Shown here piece by piece: positions 33,220 through 42,636 of a stretch of 47,250 nt of DNA. Within the stretch, counting starts at the first letter, position 1. Each line of letters begins with the position of its first letter. A program made the position numbers and the translations under genes. The notes beneath the pieces were generated by a model, which worked only from the letters and a program-made list of their open reading frames with translations, was not told the DNA's origin and ran no database searches. The stretch comes from Terrimonas_B sp041743125 (GTDB taxonomy: Bacteria > Bacteroidota > Bacteroidia > Chitinophagales > Chitinophagaceae): the NCBI GenBank assembly GCA_041743125.1, contig JBGTNK010000109.1, positions 1 through 47,250 on the forward strand, given 5' to 3'.

Positions 33220-34344
33220 TTAATAGTTTACCACCTGTTCAATAATATTCTCCGGAATTTTTCTCCAGTCATATTGCTGATTGCGAAGTTGAGGTTCGAA
33301 GCCGGCTTCAAGAATAGCATCCTGTATAGTCTTATAAGTAAACCGGTGAGGTGCACCTGCAGCACTTACCACATTTTCTTCAATCATAATACTACCGAAA
33401 TCATTTGCCCCCGCATGCAAACAGATCTGTGCGGTATGTTTGCCTACGGTGAGCCAGGAAGCCTGTATGTTCTTTATATTAGGCAGCATAATGCGGCTTA
33501 GGGCAATCATTCGTATATATTCATCTGCTGTAGTTAAATTTTGCACACCACGAATTTTTGCAAGTAAAGTATCTACATCCTGGAAGGTCCAGGGAATAAA
33601 AGCCAGGAAACCTTTTGCTTCTGAAGGTTTACGGTTTTGCACTTCTCTGATCTTTACCAGGTGTTCAAAACGTTCTTCAATTGTTTCCACATGTCCAAAC
33701 ATCATGGTAGCAGAAGTAGTGATATGTTGTTGATGGGCTTCATACATAATATCCAGCCATTCCTGTGCGCCACATTTTCCTTTTGATATCAGGCGGCGCA
33801 CACGGTCAACGAGTATCTCCGCACCGGCACCCGGCAATGAATCCATACCGGCCTCCTTTAAAGACTTCAGCACTTCACGATGTGTACTTTTTTCCAGTTT
33901 GGTAATATGCGCTACTTCAGGTGGTCCCAGCGTATGCAATTTTATGGAGGGAAATTCCTGCTTTATCTGGCGAAAAGTATTGACATAAAATTCCAAGCCA
34001 AGTGCGGGATGGTGGCCGCCCTGTAATAATAACTGGTCGCCCCCGTATTTCAATGTTTCTTCTATTTTTTGCCTGTAAACAGGCATATCGGTAATATATG
34101 CTTCTGCATGACCGGGTATGCGGAAAAAATTACAAAACTTGCAATTAGCAACGCACACATTGGTTGTATTTACATTCCGGTCTATTTGCCAGGTAACCTT
34201 ACCATGCGGTACTTGTTTTTTTCGAAGTTCATCCGCAACAAACATAAGATCGGTCAGGGGAGCATGGTGATACAGAAAAACACCTTCCTCCACAGATAAA
34301 AATTCAAACTTCGAAGCTTTCTCTAACAAATCGGTTAGCAACAT
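33220..34344 (-). CDS. mqnC: Cyclic dehypoxanthinyl futalosine synthase
   Basis: MqnC is a radical SAM enzyme that cyclises dehypoxanthine futalosine in the alternative (futalosine) route to menaquinone. The 374-residue protein has the 4Fe-4S motif CVANCKFCNF, preceded by QIDRNVNTTNVC. Typical blocks are LLQGGHHP, LHTLGPPEV, DSLPGAGAEIL and TTSATMMFGHVET. MqnE has a similar core, but the LLQGG-HHP and FIPWTFQ wording favours MqnC. It is followed by the DUF3817 gene. Other mqn genes are not in the window. Confidence 0.93.
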   Translation of the reverse strand: MLLTDLLEKASKFEFLSVEEGVFLYHHAPLTDLMFVADELRKKQVPHGKVTWQIDRNVNTTNVCVANCKFCNFFRIPGHAEAYITDMPVYRQKIEETLKYGGDQLLLQGGHHPALGLEFYVNTFRQIKQEFPSIKLHTLGPPEVAHITKLEKSTHREVLKSLKEAGMDSLPGAGAEILVDRVRRLISKGKCGAQEWLDIMYEAHQQHITTSATMMFGHVETIEERFEHLVKIREVQNRKPSEAKGFLAFIPWTFQDVDTLLAKIRGVQNLTTADEYIRMIALSRIMLPNIKNIQASWLTVGKHTAQICLHAGANDFGSIMIEENVVSAAGAPHRFTYKTIQDAILEAGFEPQLRNQQYDWRKIPENIIEQVVNY

Positions 34345-34521
34345 ACAGAGGATTTAATTACCGGGCATACCGGGAAGCAAAAATACAAGGGTATAACAAG
34401 AAAAGGGTTGTACGGTTTTGTTTATGTACTGTATTGGCCTAAATTTATTAGAATATGGACCAGGTTTTCAAGTGTGTGCTATTGTTTTTGATTTAATAAA
34501 TAATTATTGAACTGCTAACCT

Positions 34522-35715
34522 ATGAAGAGTTTTAAGCTACGATTGGTGGTAGTGTTGCTGCATCTTGTATTACTGGCCCGGGCACAGGAAGAATTTATTG
34601 AACCGGTTTCCAGGCTATTGACCAGGATTTCTTTTGCCCAACTTACCGGGGGTGTGGTGATATTAAATGCACAATTGGATGATTTTCCGGATACTCTTCA
34701 TTTTATACTGGATACCGGCAGTAGTGGCATTTCTTTAGATTCATCTACAGTAGCCTATCTTAATTTAGTGCCGGAAGCATCTGACAGAACCATAAGAGGC
34801 ATTGCGGGAATAAAAAAAGTAGGATTTCTTTATAATCGCAAACTCCGCTTTCCCAATCTTATGGTTGATAGCCTCAATTTCCATGTCAATGATTATTCTG
34901 TACTGACCAGTGTATATGGTGAGCAAATAGATGGAATAATAGGTTATTCTTTATTGAGCCGGTATATTATTAAAATCGATTACGATAGCCTTAAATTAGA
35001 CATTTGCAGTAAGGGCACGATCCGTTATCCCAAAGGAGGATATATGTTCAAGCCTATCATCAGTACTTTACCTGTTCAATATGCCCGTATCAGAGATGAG
35101 AACACCTATAATATGCGCTTCCTTCATGATATTGGCGCGGGTGTTTGCCTGATGCTTTCAAAGGATTTTGCTGAAGACAGTGCATTAATGAGAAAAAAGC
35201 GGAAGTACTGGCCAAAAGATGGTGAGGGAATTGGTGGCAAGATCAGCATGAACTTAACCATTGTAAAGGAACTGAAAATAGGACCCTATCGGTTTAGAAA
35301 TATTCCCACTTATATATTTGAAGACACTTATAATGTTACATCTTACCCCTACCTGGGCGGATTGATTGGCAATGACATTTTGAGGCGCTTTAATGTCGTA
35401 TTCAATTACCCCCGCCGGGAAATTCATCTCTTACCCAATACCCATTTTAGAGATCCTTTTGATTATTCATATTCAGGTATTGAATTGTACCTGGTGAACG
35501 GTCAAATTGAATTGGGCAGTGTGGTAAAAGGTTCTCCGGCTGAAGTGGCAGGTATTAAGGAAGGAGATATACTGGTGGCAGTCAATAACGATTTCTCTCA
35601 AAATTTTAATAAATATAAAACAGCATTGCTTGCACCCAACTCAAAAGTTAAGCTTATCCTGCGCCGGGATGGCGGGTTGATCGAAATTGAAATGAAGGTT
35701 AAAAGCATTTTATAA
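34522..35715 (+). CDS. Exported aspartyl protease with PDZ domain
   Basis: The 397-residue protein has a signal peptide ending near RAQE. Two pepsin/retropepsin-like halves follow: the first has the classic FILDTGSSGISLD, and the second has HDIGAG where DTGA would be expected, keeping the Asp. A C-terminal PDZ domain begins around residue 315 (GSVVKGSPAEVAGIKEGDIL). The combination is common in Bacteroidota and suggests periplasmic or surface proteolysis, but a substrate is unknown. Because both Asp residues are present in one chain, an active site could form without dimerisation. It is a single gene with flanking gaps of 177 and 323 bases. Confidence 0.9.
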   Translation: MKSFKLRLVVVLLHLVLLARAQEEFIEPVSRLLTRISFAQLTGGVVILNAQLDDFPDTLHFILDTGSSGISLDSSTVAYLNLVPEASDRTIRGIAGIKKVGFLYNRKLRFPNLMVDSLNFHVNDYSVLTSVYGEQIDGIIGYSLLSRYIIKIDYDSLKLDICSKGTIRYPKGGYMFKPIISTLPVQYARIRDENTYNMRFLHDIGAGVCLMLSKDFAEDSALMRKKRKYWPKDGEGIGGKISMNLTIVKELKIGPYRFRNIPTYIFEDTYNVTSYPYLGGLIGNDILRRFNVVFNYPRREIHLLPNTHFRDPFDYSYSGIELYLVNGQIELGSVVKGSPAEVAGIKEGDILVAVNNDFSQNFNKYKTALLAPNSKVKLILRRDGGLIEIEMKVKSIL

Positions 35716-36038
35716 AACATAAATATTTTTTCTATTATTTATTTATTGGATTATAGTCTTGTAGACCTTGCATGTTTAATATAACAGGCTCTTGCTATCC
35801 TTCTTTATAGAAGAGTACTCTTTCCTTTTAAAAAAAATCTTTTGCTCAGTCATTATTTCCGGAATTTCATCTCCGTATACAAGGGGAAAAAGGAAATTAA
35901 AAAGGAATTCACAAAGTATCAATAACAGATTTTCATGTATTTTTCTTTCATCCCGATTTCTCCCTTTAGTTCAATATTTTTGCAAACCATTTTAAAAGAA
36001 TGGGCTGAACTTTATTAATTAACCGCTGTTAACACACT
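35716..36038. other. Intergenic gap before the M16 peptidase pair
   Basis: This 323-base, AT-rich stretch encodes no recognisable protein. TATTTTTG at 35975-35982 fits the Bacteroidota -7 element TAnnTTTG and lies about 57 bases before the M16 ATG. No matching TTTG -33 box is found at the expected distance, so the promoter call is weak. Confidence 0.4.
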
Positions 36039-37277
36039 ATGATAAAATTTGAAAGATTTACATTGTCTAATGGCCTTCGGGTTATTGTGCACCAGGATGA
36101 ATCAACGCCCATGGCGGTCATGAATATCATGTACGATGTAGGTGCAAGAGATGAGGATCCGGAACGGACAGGCTTTGCTCATTTGTTTGAGCACCTGATG
36201 TTTGGCGGATCGGTCAATATTCCAAATTATGATGAACCCCTGCAAATGGCCGGTGGCGAAAACAATGCCTATACCACCAATGACCTGACCAATTATTATT
36301 TGCAGGTGCCCGCCGAAAACCTGGAAACAGCCTTCTGGTTAGAAAGTGATCGCATGTTATCCCTTGCTTTTGGTGAAAAAAGTTTGGAAGTGCAACGGAA
36401 AGTAGTGGTGGAAGAATTTAAGGAACATTATCTTAATAAACCCTATGGTGATGCCTGGCATAAAATGAGGGAGCTGGCATACAGGCAACATCCTTATCGT
36501 TGGATGACGATCGGCAAAGAACTCTCGCATATTGAAAATGCAAGTTTAAAAGATGTAAAAAAATTCTTCTTTAAATATTACCGGCCTGTCAACGCTATTA
36601 TGGTGTTAGCAGGTAACATTGAGGTGGATAAAGTAAAAGAGCTTGCCGATAAGTGGTTTGGTAATATTCCTTCGGGAGAAAAATATAACCGCATGCTGCC
36701 GCAGGAGCCACCTCAAACTGAAGCCCGGAGCCTTGAGCTTAGAGCAGATGTTCCTTTGGATGCAATTTATAAATGCTGGCATATGTCTCCCCGGATAGAC
36801 AAAAGATATTATACCACTGATCTTCTCTCCGAAATATTAGGAGGCGGAGGTTCATCCCGGTTATATCAATCCCTGGTAAAGGAAAAACAATTGTTCAGCC
36901 ATATTGAATGTCATCATTCCGGAAGCACGGATTCCGGCCTATTGGCCATAGAAGGAAAGCTGGTAAAAGGAATAAAGCCGGAAGATGCTGAGAAGGGAGT
37001 GGAAGAAGTATTGCAGGGTTTAAAGGCAGAGCCCGTAATGGAAATTGAACTGCAAAAAGTAAAAAATAAAACGGAAAGCATGATTGCCTTTGAAGATATG
37101 AGTGTGATGAACAGGGCCAGTAGCCTGGCACAATATGAATTGCTGGGCGATGCAGGGTTGATGAATACTGAATTGGAAAAATATGCAGCCGTTACCACAC
37201 AGGATGTGCTGGAAGAAAGCAGGAATATTTTCAGAAGTGAAAACAGCAATACGATCTGGTACTTAGCAAATAAATAA
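36039..37277 (+). CDS. M16-family zinc peptidase, catalytic subunit
   Basis: The 412-residue protein has the inverted zinc motif HLFEH (H48, E51, H52). A downstream Glu lies in VVVEEF (E126 by the usual 74-residue spacing), so the metal site is complete. Family blocks NGLRVIVHQDESTP, ENNAYTTNDLTNYY and RPYGDAWH-like KPYGDAWHK are present. No signal peptide is seen. The second M16 gene follows after 26 bases and lacks the zinc motif, so the two probably form a heterodimer like mitochondrial processing peptidase or bacterial M16B pairs. It likely degrades oligopeptides. Confidence 0.94.
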   Translation: MIKFERFTLSNGLRVIVHQDESTPMAVMNIMYDVGARDEDPERTGFAHLFEHLMFGGSVNIPNYDEPLQMAGGENNAYTTNDLTNYYLQVPAENLETAFWLESDRMLSLAFGEKSLEVQRKVVVEEFKEHYLNKPYGDAWHKMRELAYRQHPYRWMTIGKELSHIENASLKDVKKFFFKYYRPVNAIMVLAGNIEVDKVKELADKWFGNIPSGEKYNRMLPQEPPQTEARSLELRADVPLDAIYKCWHMSPRIDKRYYTTDLLSEILGGGGSSRLYQSLVKEKQLFSHIECHHSGSTDSGLLAIEGKLVKGIKPEDAEKGVEEVLQGLKAEPVMEIELQKVKNKTESMIAFEDMSVMNRASSLAQYELLGDAGLMNTELEKYAAVTTQDVLEESRNIFRSENSNTIWYLANK

Positions 37278-37303
37278 ATGTTAGACCCACCGAAAAGAGT
37301 AAA

Positions 37304-38578
37304 ATGATGGACAGGAAAATAGCTCCGCCGATTGTTGATGCTGTGAATTTTAATCTGCACCTCAAGCCGTATAAGAAACTAGTTTTAAAAAACGGTGTAG
37401 AGGTTTACACCATAGAAGCAGGCGCAGATGAAGTGATGTCTATCGAATGGGTTTTTTATGCCGGAAACTGGTACGAAGAAAAGAACCTGGTAGCTGCCAT
37501 CACCAATATGATGCTGAAGAACGGAACATCTACTAAAACGGCGTTTCAGATTAATGAGCATTTTGAGTATTACGGATCTTATTTAAACCGCAGTTCTCAA
37601 AGTGAAACGGCCAGCGTTACATTGCATTGCCTGACAAAGCATGTAAAAGAATTGCTGCCTGTAGTGAAAGAGTTATTGATGGATTCTGTTTTCCCTGAAG
37701 AGGAGTTGTCAATTGCTACCCAAAACCTGAAACAGCGACTACAGGTAAATTTGAAAAAAAGTGAATTCGTGGCCGGCCGGCTGGTTGATGTCTATTTATA
37801 CGGCGATCAACATCCCTATGGAAGATATAGCCGGGAAGAAGATTTTGACAGTTTGACAAAAGAACAATTGCTGGAATTCTATAAGAAGTTTTATCAGCAG
37901 GGTAAGTTCATCATGTTTGTTGCCGGACGTTTACCGGAAAACCTGGAGCAGTTACTGAATGAAAACTTTGGAGACCTCTCCAACAAACCTGTTGCAGAAA
38001 ATCAGCATATAATAAATGGAGAGTCAGAAAAGAAATACCGGGTTACAAATGATCCAAATGGAGTGCAGGGCTCCATCCGTATAGCAAGACCATTCATTAC
38101 CCGCCATCACCCCGACTATATGCAAGCACAGGTGTTAAATACATTATTTGGTGGATTTTTCGGCTCCCGGTTGATGGATAATATTCGGGAGGATAAAGGA
38201 TATACCTATGGAATTCACAGTTATTTTCAAAATCACCTGCATGAAGCTGCCTGGATGATAAGCACGGAAGCGGGAAAGGATGTTTGTGAACCTGCTATCA
38301 CGGAAGTATATAAAGAAATGAAATTATTGCGGGAGGAATTAGTGAAAGCCGATGAATTATTACTTGTAAAAAATTTCTTAATGGGTTCAGTGCTGGGTGA
38401 TTTGGATGGCCCCTTTCATATCATTAACCGGTGGAAAAATATTATCCTGAATAACCTGGATGAAAATTATTTTTATCAAACTATTGATATCATTAAGAAT
38501 ATTAATGCTAAGGAATTGCAGGAGCTGGCAAACAAATATTTATTACCGGAAGATTTTTATGAACTAATTGTGGTTTAG
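37304..38578 (+). CDS. M16-family peptidase, non-catalytic partner subunit
   Basis: The 424-residue protein is homologous to the preceding gene. The zinc motif is lost: the stretch aligned with HLFEH reads AITNM just before MLKNGT. It keeps the C-terminal half hallmark GSRLMDNIREDKGYTYGI, with the Arg and Tyr that contact substrate in M16 heterodimers. The catalytic partner has at that place only SSRLYQSLVKEKQLFSH. The division of labour is therefore clear: zinc in one chain, the R/Y pair in the other. Two adjacent ATG codons start the gene, and no signal peptide is present. Confidence 0.93.
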   Translation: MMDRKIAPPIVDAVNFNLHLKPYKKLVLKNGVEVYTIEAGADEVMSIEWVFYAGNWYEEKNLVAAITNMMLKNGTSTKTAFQINEHFEYYGSYLNRSSQSETASVTLHCLTKHVKELLPVVKELLMDSVFPEEELSIATQNLKQRLQVNLKKSEFVAGRLVDVYLYGDQHPYGRYSREEDFDSLTKEQLLEFYKKFYQQGKFIMFVAGRLPENLEQLLNENFGDLSNKPVAENQHIINGESEKKYRVTNDPNGVQGSIRIARPFITRHHPDYMQAQVLNTLFGGFFGSRLMDNIREDKGYTYGIHSYFQNHLHEAAWMISTEAGKDVCEPAITEVYKEMKLLREELVKADELLLVKNFLMGSVLGDLDGPFHIINRWKNIILNNLDENYFYQTIDIIKNINAKELQELANKYLLPEDFYELIVV

Positions 38579-38658
38579 TACATAGGTAGTGTTTTAATAT
38601 TACACTTTAGAAAACTAACTTTCAATAATTTTTTTTCCGAAACAGGTGCCAGAGTTAT

Positions 38659-39687
38659 TCATGGTAGCTTTTCAACTACTGTGTCTAATTTTCTTTTAAG
38701 ATTTTTACCCGGGGTAAAACGTCTTGCCAGGGTAATTCTGAACTCTCCCGTTTTTATTCCATATTCATAATCAGATGATCGGCCTTTGGCATTGGTAGCA
38801 TTGTGTAACCAGGAAATAGTAGCTGCCCATTCCTCGCTATTATAACCTGCAACCGCACGCAGAGTAGCGTTGGGACTTATGGAAATCCGGTTGGCAGATC
38901 CTGAAGGGGATGTTTCCTTTACCATGCTGATATCGCCATTTATAGTAGCGCTGCCGGTGAGGAAAAAGTTTTCGTCCCATACGGCTGTATAGGCATAACC
39001 GGCTCCGGGTCCAAACTCAAAAAGCCTTACTCTTTCAATTCCCCGCTGGGGATAATAGGCACTTATATTTCCAGGCACCAATGCACTATCCCCTTTCATG
39101 GTACCGTAATATATTTCTGCACCCAGCAATACAGATCCCGCTGATATTTTTTGCCATTCGCTTTGGGAAAAAGCAGCCCGGTAAGAAAATTTGTCTCCGT
39201 TCAACAACCGGTAAACAGATGTACCCAGCAACATAACTTTTGCATCAGGTCGTTTATAATAATTTTTGTCATTGGTTCCTGGCGGTCCGCCTATTGAAAG
39301 GTAATAACCTTTATAATATTGTGCATAGATATCGGTAACCCAATCATGCGAATAAATATGGGTTTGAAAATCAAATGACCGGGTTTTTCCTTTTTCAATT
39401 TTATTGGGATTCAAAAATCCAAATCCGGAGCCAAAGCTCAACGAAAGAGATTTATAGGTTCCGTTAATTCCCATTGTGGTCAGGCTGTTAGGCCTGTACC
39501 TGAGTGATTGTACGGGAGGCGGGGCCTTCATGGTAAGGGAGGTATATTTTTTAGCCAGGTACAAACGAAGAGTTAACTGTTCATCAAATGTGGTATAATA
39601 TTCGTCCGGGAAAACATGAATTTGGGCAATTAAAGTTTGAGTTGTTACCATCAACGAACACAATGCCAGAGCCAGGATTTTAAACAT
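38659..39687 (-). CDS. DUF4421 exported protein, probable outer-membrane barrel
   Basis: The 342-residue protein has a signal peptide (about 1-21, ending LIAQ). A DUF4421-type body follows, made of alternating amphipathic strands: LRYRPNSLTTMGINGTYKSLS, DIYAQYYKGYY, an RAAFSQSEWQKISAGSVLLG segment and EFGPGAGYAYT. The pattern suggests a beta-barrel in the outer membrane. The protein ends in a basic non-barrel tail. Function is unknown for the family. It is divergent from the E1 gene and convergent with the M16 pair. Confidence 0.88.
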   Translation of the reverse strand: MFKILALALCSLMVTTQTLIAQIHVFPDEYYTTFDEQLTLRLYLAKKYTSLTMKAPPPVQSLRYRPNSLTTMGINGTYKSLSLSFGSGFGFLNPNKIEKGKTRSFDFQTHIYSHDWVTDIYAQYYKGYYLSIGGPPGTNDKNYYKRPDAKVMLLGTSVYRLLNGDKFSYRAAFSQSEWQKISAGSVLLGAEIYYGTMKGDSALVPGNISAYYPQRGIERVRLFEFGPGAGYAYTAVWDENFFLTGSATINGDISMVKETSPSGSANRISISPNATLRAVAGYNSEEWAATISWLHNATNAKGRSSDYEYGIKTGEFRITLARRFTPGKNLKRKLDTVVEKLP

Positions 39688-39856
39688 GCTGTAAAGAACC
39701 GAAAAATAATGCCGGATTTTTCTATTGTATTTTTATTTTGATATTTATTTAGCAATTCATCCGGGAGCAGATAATAAAAAAAATTTCCTTTTTCTATCAT
39801 ACTCTTACATAAGTGTTGTTCTTGGTAATTATCCTTTATTCCTTGAAATTCGCATT

Positions 39857-41875
39857 ATGGTCTTCGATAAAAAAGATTTATCTAACGAACAGCTTATTAA
39901 TTTTTACAGGCATATTCTTTATCCCCGCATGATAGAAGAAAAGATGCTGATTCTTTTGCGCCAGGGTAAAATATCCAAGTGGTTCAGTGGCATAGGACAG
40001 GAAGCTATAGCTGTAGGTGCCACACTGGCTCTGCAAAATGACGAATGGATCATGCCCTTGCACCGAAATTTGGGTGTATTTACAAGCCGCCAGATGCCGT
40101 TGAGTAAACTTTTTATGCAATGGCAGGGTGCGCAGGAGGGATATAGTAAAGGCCGTGAAAGAAGTTTTCATTTTGGAAGCCGTGACCATCATATCTGCGG
40201 TATGATCTCTCACCTGGGTCCTCAGTTAGCCATTGCAGATGGTGTATCCCTGGCGTATAAATTAAAAAAGGAAAACAAGGTTTCACTCGCTTTCACCGGG
40301 GAAGGCGGCACCAGTGAAGGTGATTTTCATGAAGCGCTGAATGTGGCAGCCGTATGGGATCTGCCCATTATCTTCTTAATTGAAAATAATGGTTATGGCT
40401 TAAGTACGCCTACCAGTGAACAATATCGCTGCAACAGTTTAGTGGACAAAGCAAAGGGGTATGGAATGGAAGGAGTGCAGATAGACGGTAATAACCTGCT
40501 GCAGGTTTATGATACCATCAAAGGTGTAAGGGAATATTGTATCAAACACCAGAAGCCTTATTTGATAGAGGCCATCACTTTTCGTATGCGGGGCCATGAG
40601 GAAGCCAGCGGTACGAAATATGTTCCAAAAGATCTTTTTGAACTTTGGGAAAAAAAAGACCCGGTAAAAATTTATGAATTGTTCCTGCTGCATCAAAATA
40701 TTCTTTCAGCTACCGGGGTAGAAAACATAAAAAAAGAAGTTAAAGAAAAAATTGAGCAGGAACTCGCAACCGGAAATAATACGCAACCCATCATTGCAGA
40801 TGCGGAAAGAGAGTTGGGTGAAGTTTATGCTGAAAGAAAAAATCCGGGAGGGCAGGGAAGTCCCCGGGTGCTTGATAACTCAAAAACTTATTCTGACTCT
40901 TCAGTTCCTTCTTCCGGGCTTCGTTTTATTGATGCGATAAAAGCGGGCCTTCATCAAAGTATGCAGCAGCATGCTAACCTGGTATTAATGGGGCAGGACA
41001 TAGCAGAATATGGCGGTGCATTTAAAATAACAGATGGTTTTGCCGCGGAGTTTGGTAAAGAGCGGGTGAGAAATACGCCTATATGTGAAAGTGTAATTGT
41101 TGGAGCGGCACTGGGATTAAGCCTGGAAGGATTTAAAAGCATGGTAGAAATGCAGTTTGGCGATTTTGTAACCGTGGGCTTTAACCAGATCATTAATAAT
41201 CTCGCTAAAATTCATTACCGCTGGGGACAAAATGCAGATGTGGTGATACGCATGCCAACAGGTGCAGGAGTGGGAGCCGGTCCTTTTCATAGCCAGAGCA
41301 ATGAAGCCTGGTTTGTACATACGCCCGGATTAAAAGTGGTTTATCCATCATCACCCATGGATGCAAAAGGATTATTGATAGCAGCCATCAACGATCCCAA
41401 CCCCGTATTGTTTTTTGAGCACAAGGCGCTCTACAGAAGTGTCAGTGGCCCTGTACCAGACGAATATTATGAAATTGAATTGGGTAAAGCAAGACATATA
41501 AGAGAAGGAGATGAATTAAGTATTATTACTTATGGAGCCGGCGTACACTGGGCCGAAGATTATGCAGCCGAACATCCGGAAATATCAATTGATATACTGG
41601 ATTTAAGAACCTTGTTGCCGTTAGACTATTTGTCCATTCGCGATGCTGTACAACGAACGGGCCGAATAATGATCTTACATGAAGATACTTTGACAGGGGG
41701 GATTGGTGGTGAAATTGCTGCGTGGATTGCGGAAAATTGTTTTGGGCTTTTAGATGCTCCTGTAATGCGTTGTGCAAGTTTAGATACGCCGATACCATTT
41801 AATATTGAGTTGGAAAATAATTTCCTGGCGAAGACCGGTTTAAATGATACCGTACTGCGATTATTAAATTTTTAA
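39857..41875 (+). CDS. Fused alpha/beta 2-oxoacid dehydrogenase E1 component
   Basis: I place the start at the ATG at 39857 (MVFDKKDLSNEQL); an upstream TTG adds 44 residues of non-conserved sequence. The 672-residue chain joins both E1 subunits. Residues 1 to about 325 are E1-alpha, with the TPP loop GEGGTSEGDFHEALN ... ENNGYGLST. From about 355 the E1-beta part follows (GQDIAEYGGAF, RVRNTPICESVIVGAALGLSLEG, MPTGAGVGAGPFHSQSNEAWF). It decarboxylates a 2-oxoacid and passes the acyl group to E2 lipoate; branched-chain 2-oxoacids or pyruvate are likely. E2 and E3 are not in the window. TPP need links it to thiL. Confidence 0.93.
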   Translation: MVFDKKDLSNEQLINFYRHILYPRMIEEKMLILLRQGKISKWFSGIGQEAIAVGATLALQNDEWIMPLHRNLGVFTSRQMPLSKLFMQWQGAQEGYSKGRERSFHFGSRDHHICGMISHLGPQLAIADGVSLAYKLKKENKVSLAFTGEGGTSEGDFHEALNVAAVWDLPIIFLIENNGYGLSTPTSEQYRCNSLVDKAKGYGMEGVQIDGNNLLQVYDTIKGVREYCIKHQKPYLIEAITFRMRGHEEASGTKYVPKDLFELWEKKDPVKIYELFLLHQNILSATGVENIKKEVKEKIEQELATGNNTQPIIADAERELGEVYAERKNPGGQGSPRVLDNSKTYSDSSVPSSGLRFIDAIKAGLHQSMQQHANLVLMGQDIAEYGGAFKITDGFAAEFGKERVRNTPICESVIVGAALGLSLEGFKSMVEMQFGDFVTVGFNQIINNLAKIHYRWGQNADVVIRMPTGAGVGAGPFHSQSNEAWFVHTPGLKVVYPSSPMDAKGLLIAAINDPNPVLFFEHKALYRSVSGPVPDEYYEIELGKARHIREGDELSIITYGAGVHWAEDYAAEHPEISIDILDLRTLLPLDYLSIRDAVQRTGRIMILHEDTLTGGIGGEIAAWIAENCFGLLDAPVMRCASLDTPIPFNIELENNFLAKTGLNDTVLRLLNF

Positions 41876-41888
41876 TCTGGAATACTTG

Positions 41889-41919
41889 ATGGATAAAAAG
41901 ATATGTTTTTTTATTCCAT
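41889..41919. terminator. Bidirectional terminator between the E1 gene and the LuxR-type gene
   Basis: ATGGATAAAAA (41889-41899) pairs with TTTTTTTATTCCAT (41906-41919) over eleven base pairs with one bulge, around a six-base loop. The A and T runs on both sides give a U-tract in each direction. It overlaps the last codons of the regulator gene at 41911. Confidence 0.7.
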
Positions 41920-42636
41920 TAATCCAAACTCTGCTGCATATTTATACAGGTCAACAAAATTCTTTGCTTCCAGTTTAGCGATAATATTCCGGCGATGCGT
42001 ATTGACGGTTAACCTGGAAATAAGCAATCTTTCAGAAATTTCTGCACTACTTTTTCCATTGGCCAATAGTGAAACAATATCTTTTTCCCGCCTCGTGAGG
42101 CTACAGAATTTTTTAAAATTCTTTTTCATCCAGTTGGTTTCATCTAATACACGGCTAATCTTTTCTGCTATATCACCCGTCGACTTTACTTCGTTGACAA
42201 TTACCAGCAATTTATCTGCTTGCTTTATTCCGGGAGTAAACATTAATTTGGCAGAGGCTATATACCACTTGTGATAACGATCCTGGATAGGTTTTGCACG
42301 GTGCACAAAATTATAAATGACAGTAGGATCCTGATTTTTATGAATCTCCTGGTACCTGGGAATGATAACTTCCATTTCCTCTTTTACAAAAAAACGGGTA
42401 AAATATTCAGGGCCCTGGGCTGCCAGCTCTTCTACACTATGCATCAGAATATTGCAACCATTTTTATTCATATATTCCGTTGTCATCCTGGAAAGGTCGG
42501 TTACCAGTACGTTGCCGGGTAAGTATTCTCCTATGGCCTCTAAAGAAAACTCTCCCGCCCTTATGTTCTTTTCCAACGTAAATACATGCTGATTATTAAT
42601 GTCAACCGCAACACTGTTCGTTAATGTAGTTCTCAT
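41911..42636 (-). CDS. LuxR-type transcription regulator with unassigned sensor domain
   Basis: The 241-residue protein ends in a LuxR-type helix-turn-helix (SLTRREKDIVSLLANGKSSAEIS, then LTVNTHRRNIIAKLEAK). The first 165 residues show no receiver aspartate. Features such as GEYLPGNVLVTDLSR and HKWYIASAKLMFTP recall a PAS-like fold and would bind a small ligand or partner. It is paralogous to the gene upstream in the same operon: its ATG overlaps that gene's stop by four bases. The DNA target is unknown. Confidence 0.9.
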   Translation of the reverse strand: MRTTLTNSVAVDINNQHVFTLEKNIRAGEFSLEAIGEYLPGNVLVTDLSRMTTEYMNKNGCNILMHSVEELAAQGPEYFTRFFVKEEMEVIIPRYQEIHKNQDPTVIYNFVHRAKPIQDRYHKWYIASAKLMFTPGIKQADKLLVIVNEVKSTGDIAEKISRVLDETNWMKKNFKKFCSLTRREKDIVSLLANGKSSAEISERLLISRLTVNTHRRNIIAKLEAKNFVDLYKYAAEFGLME

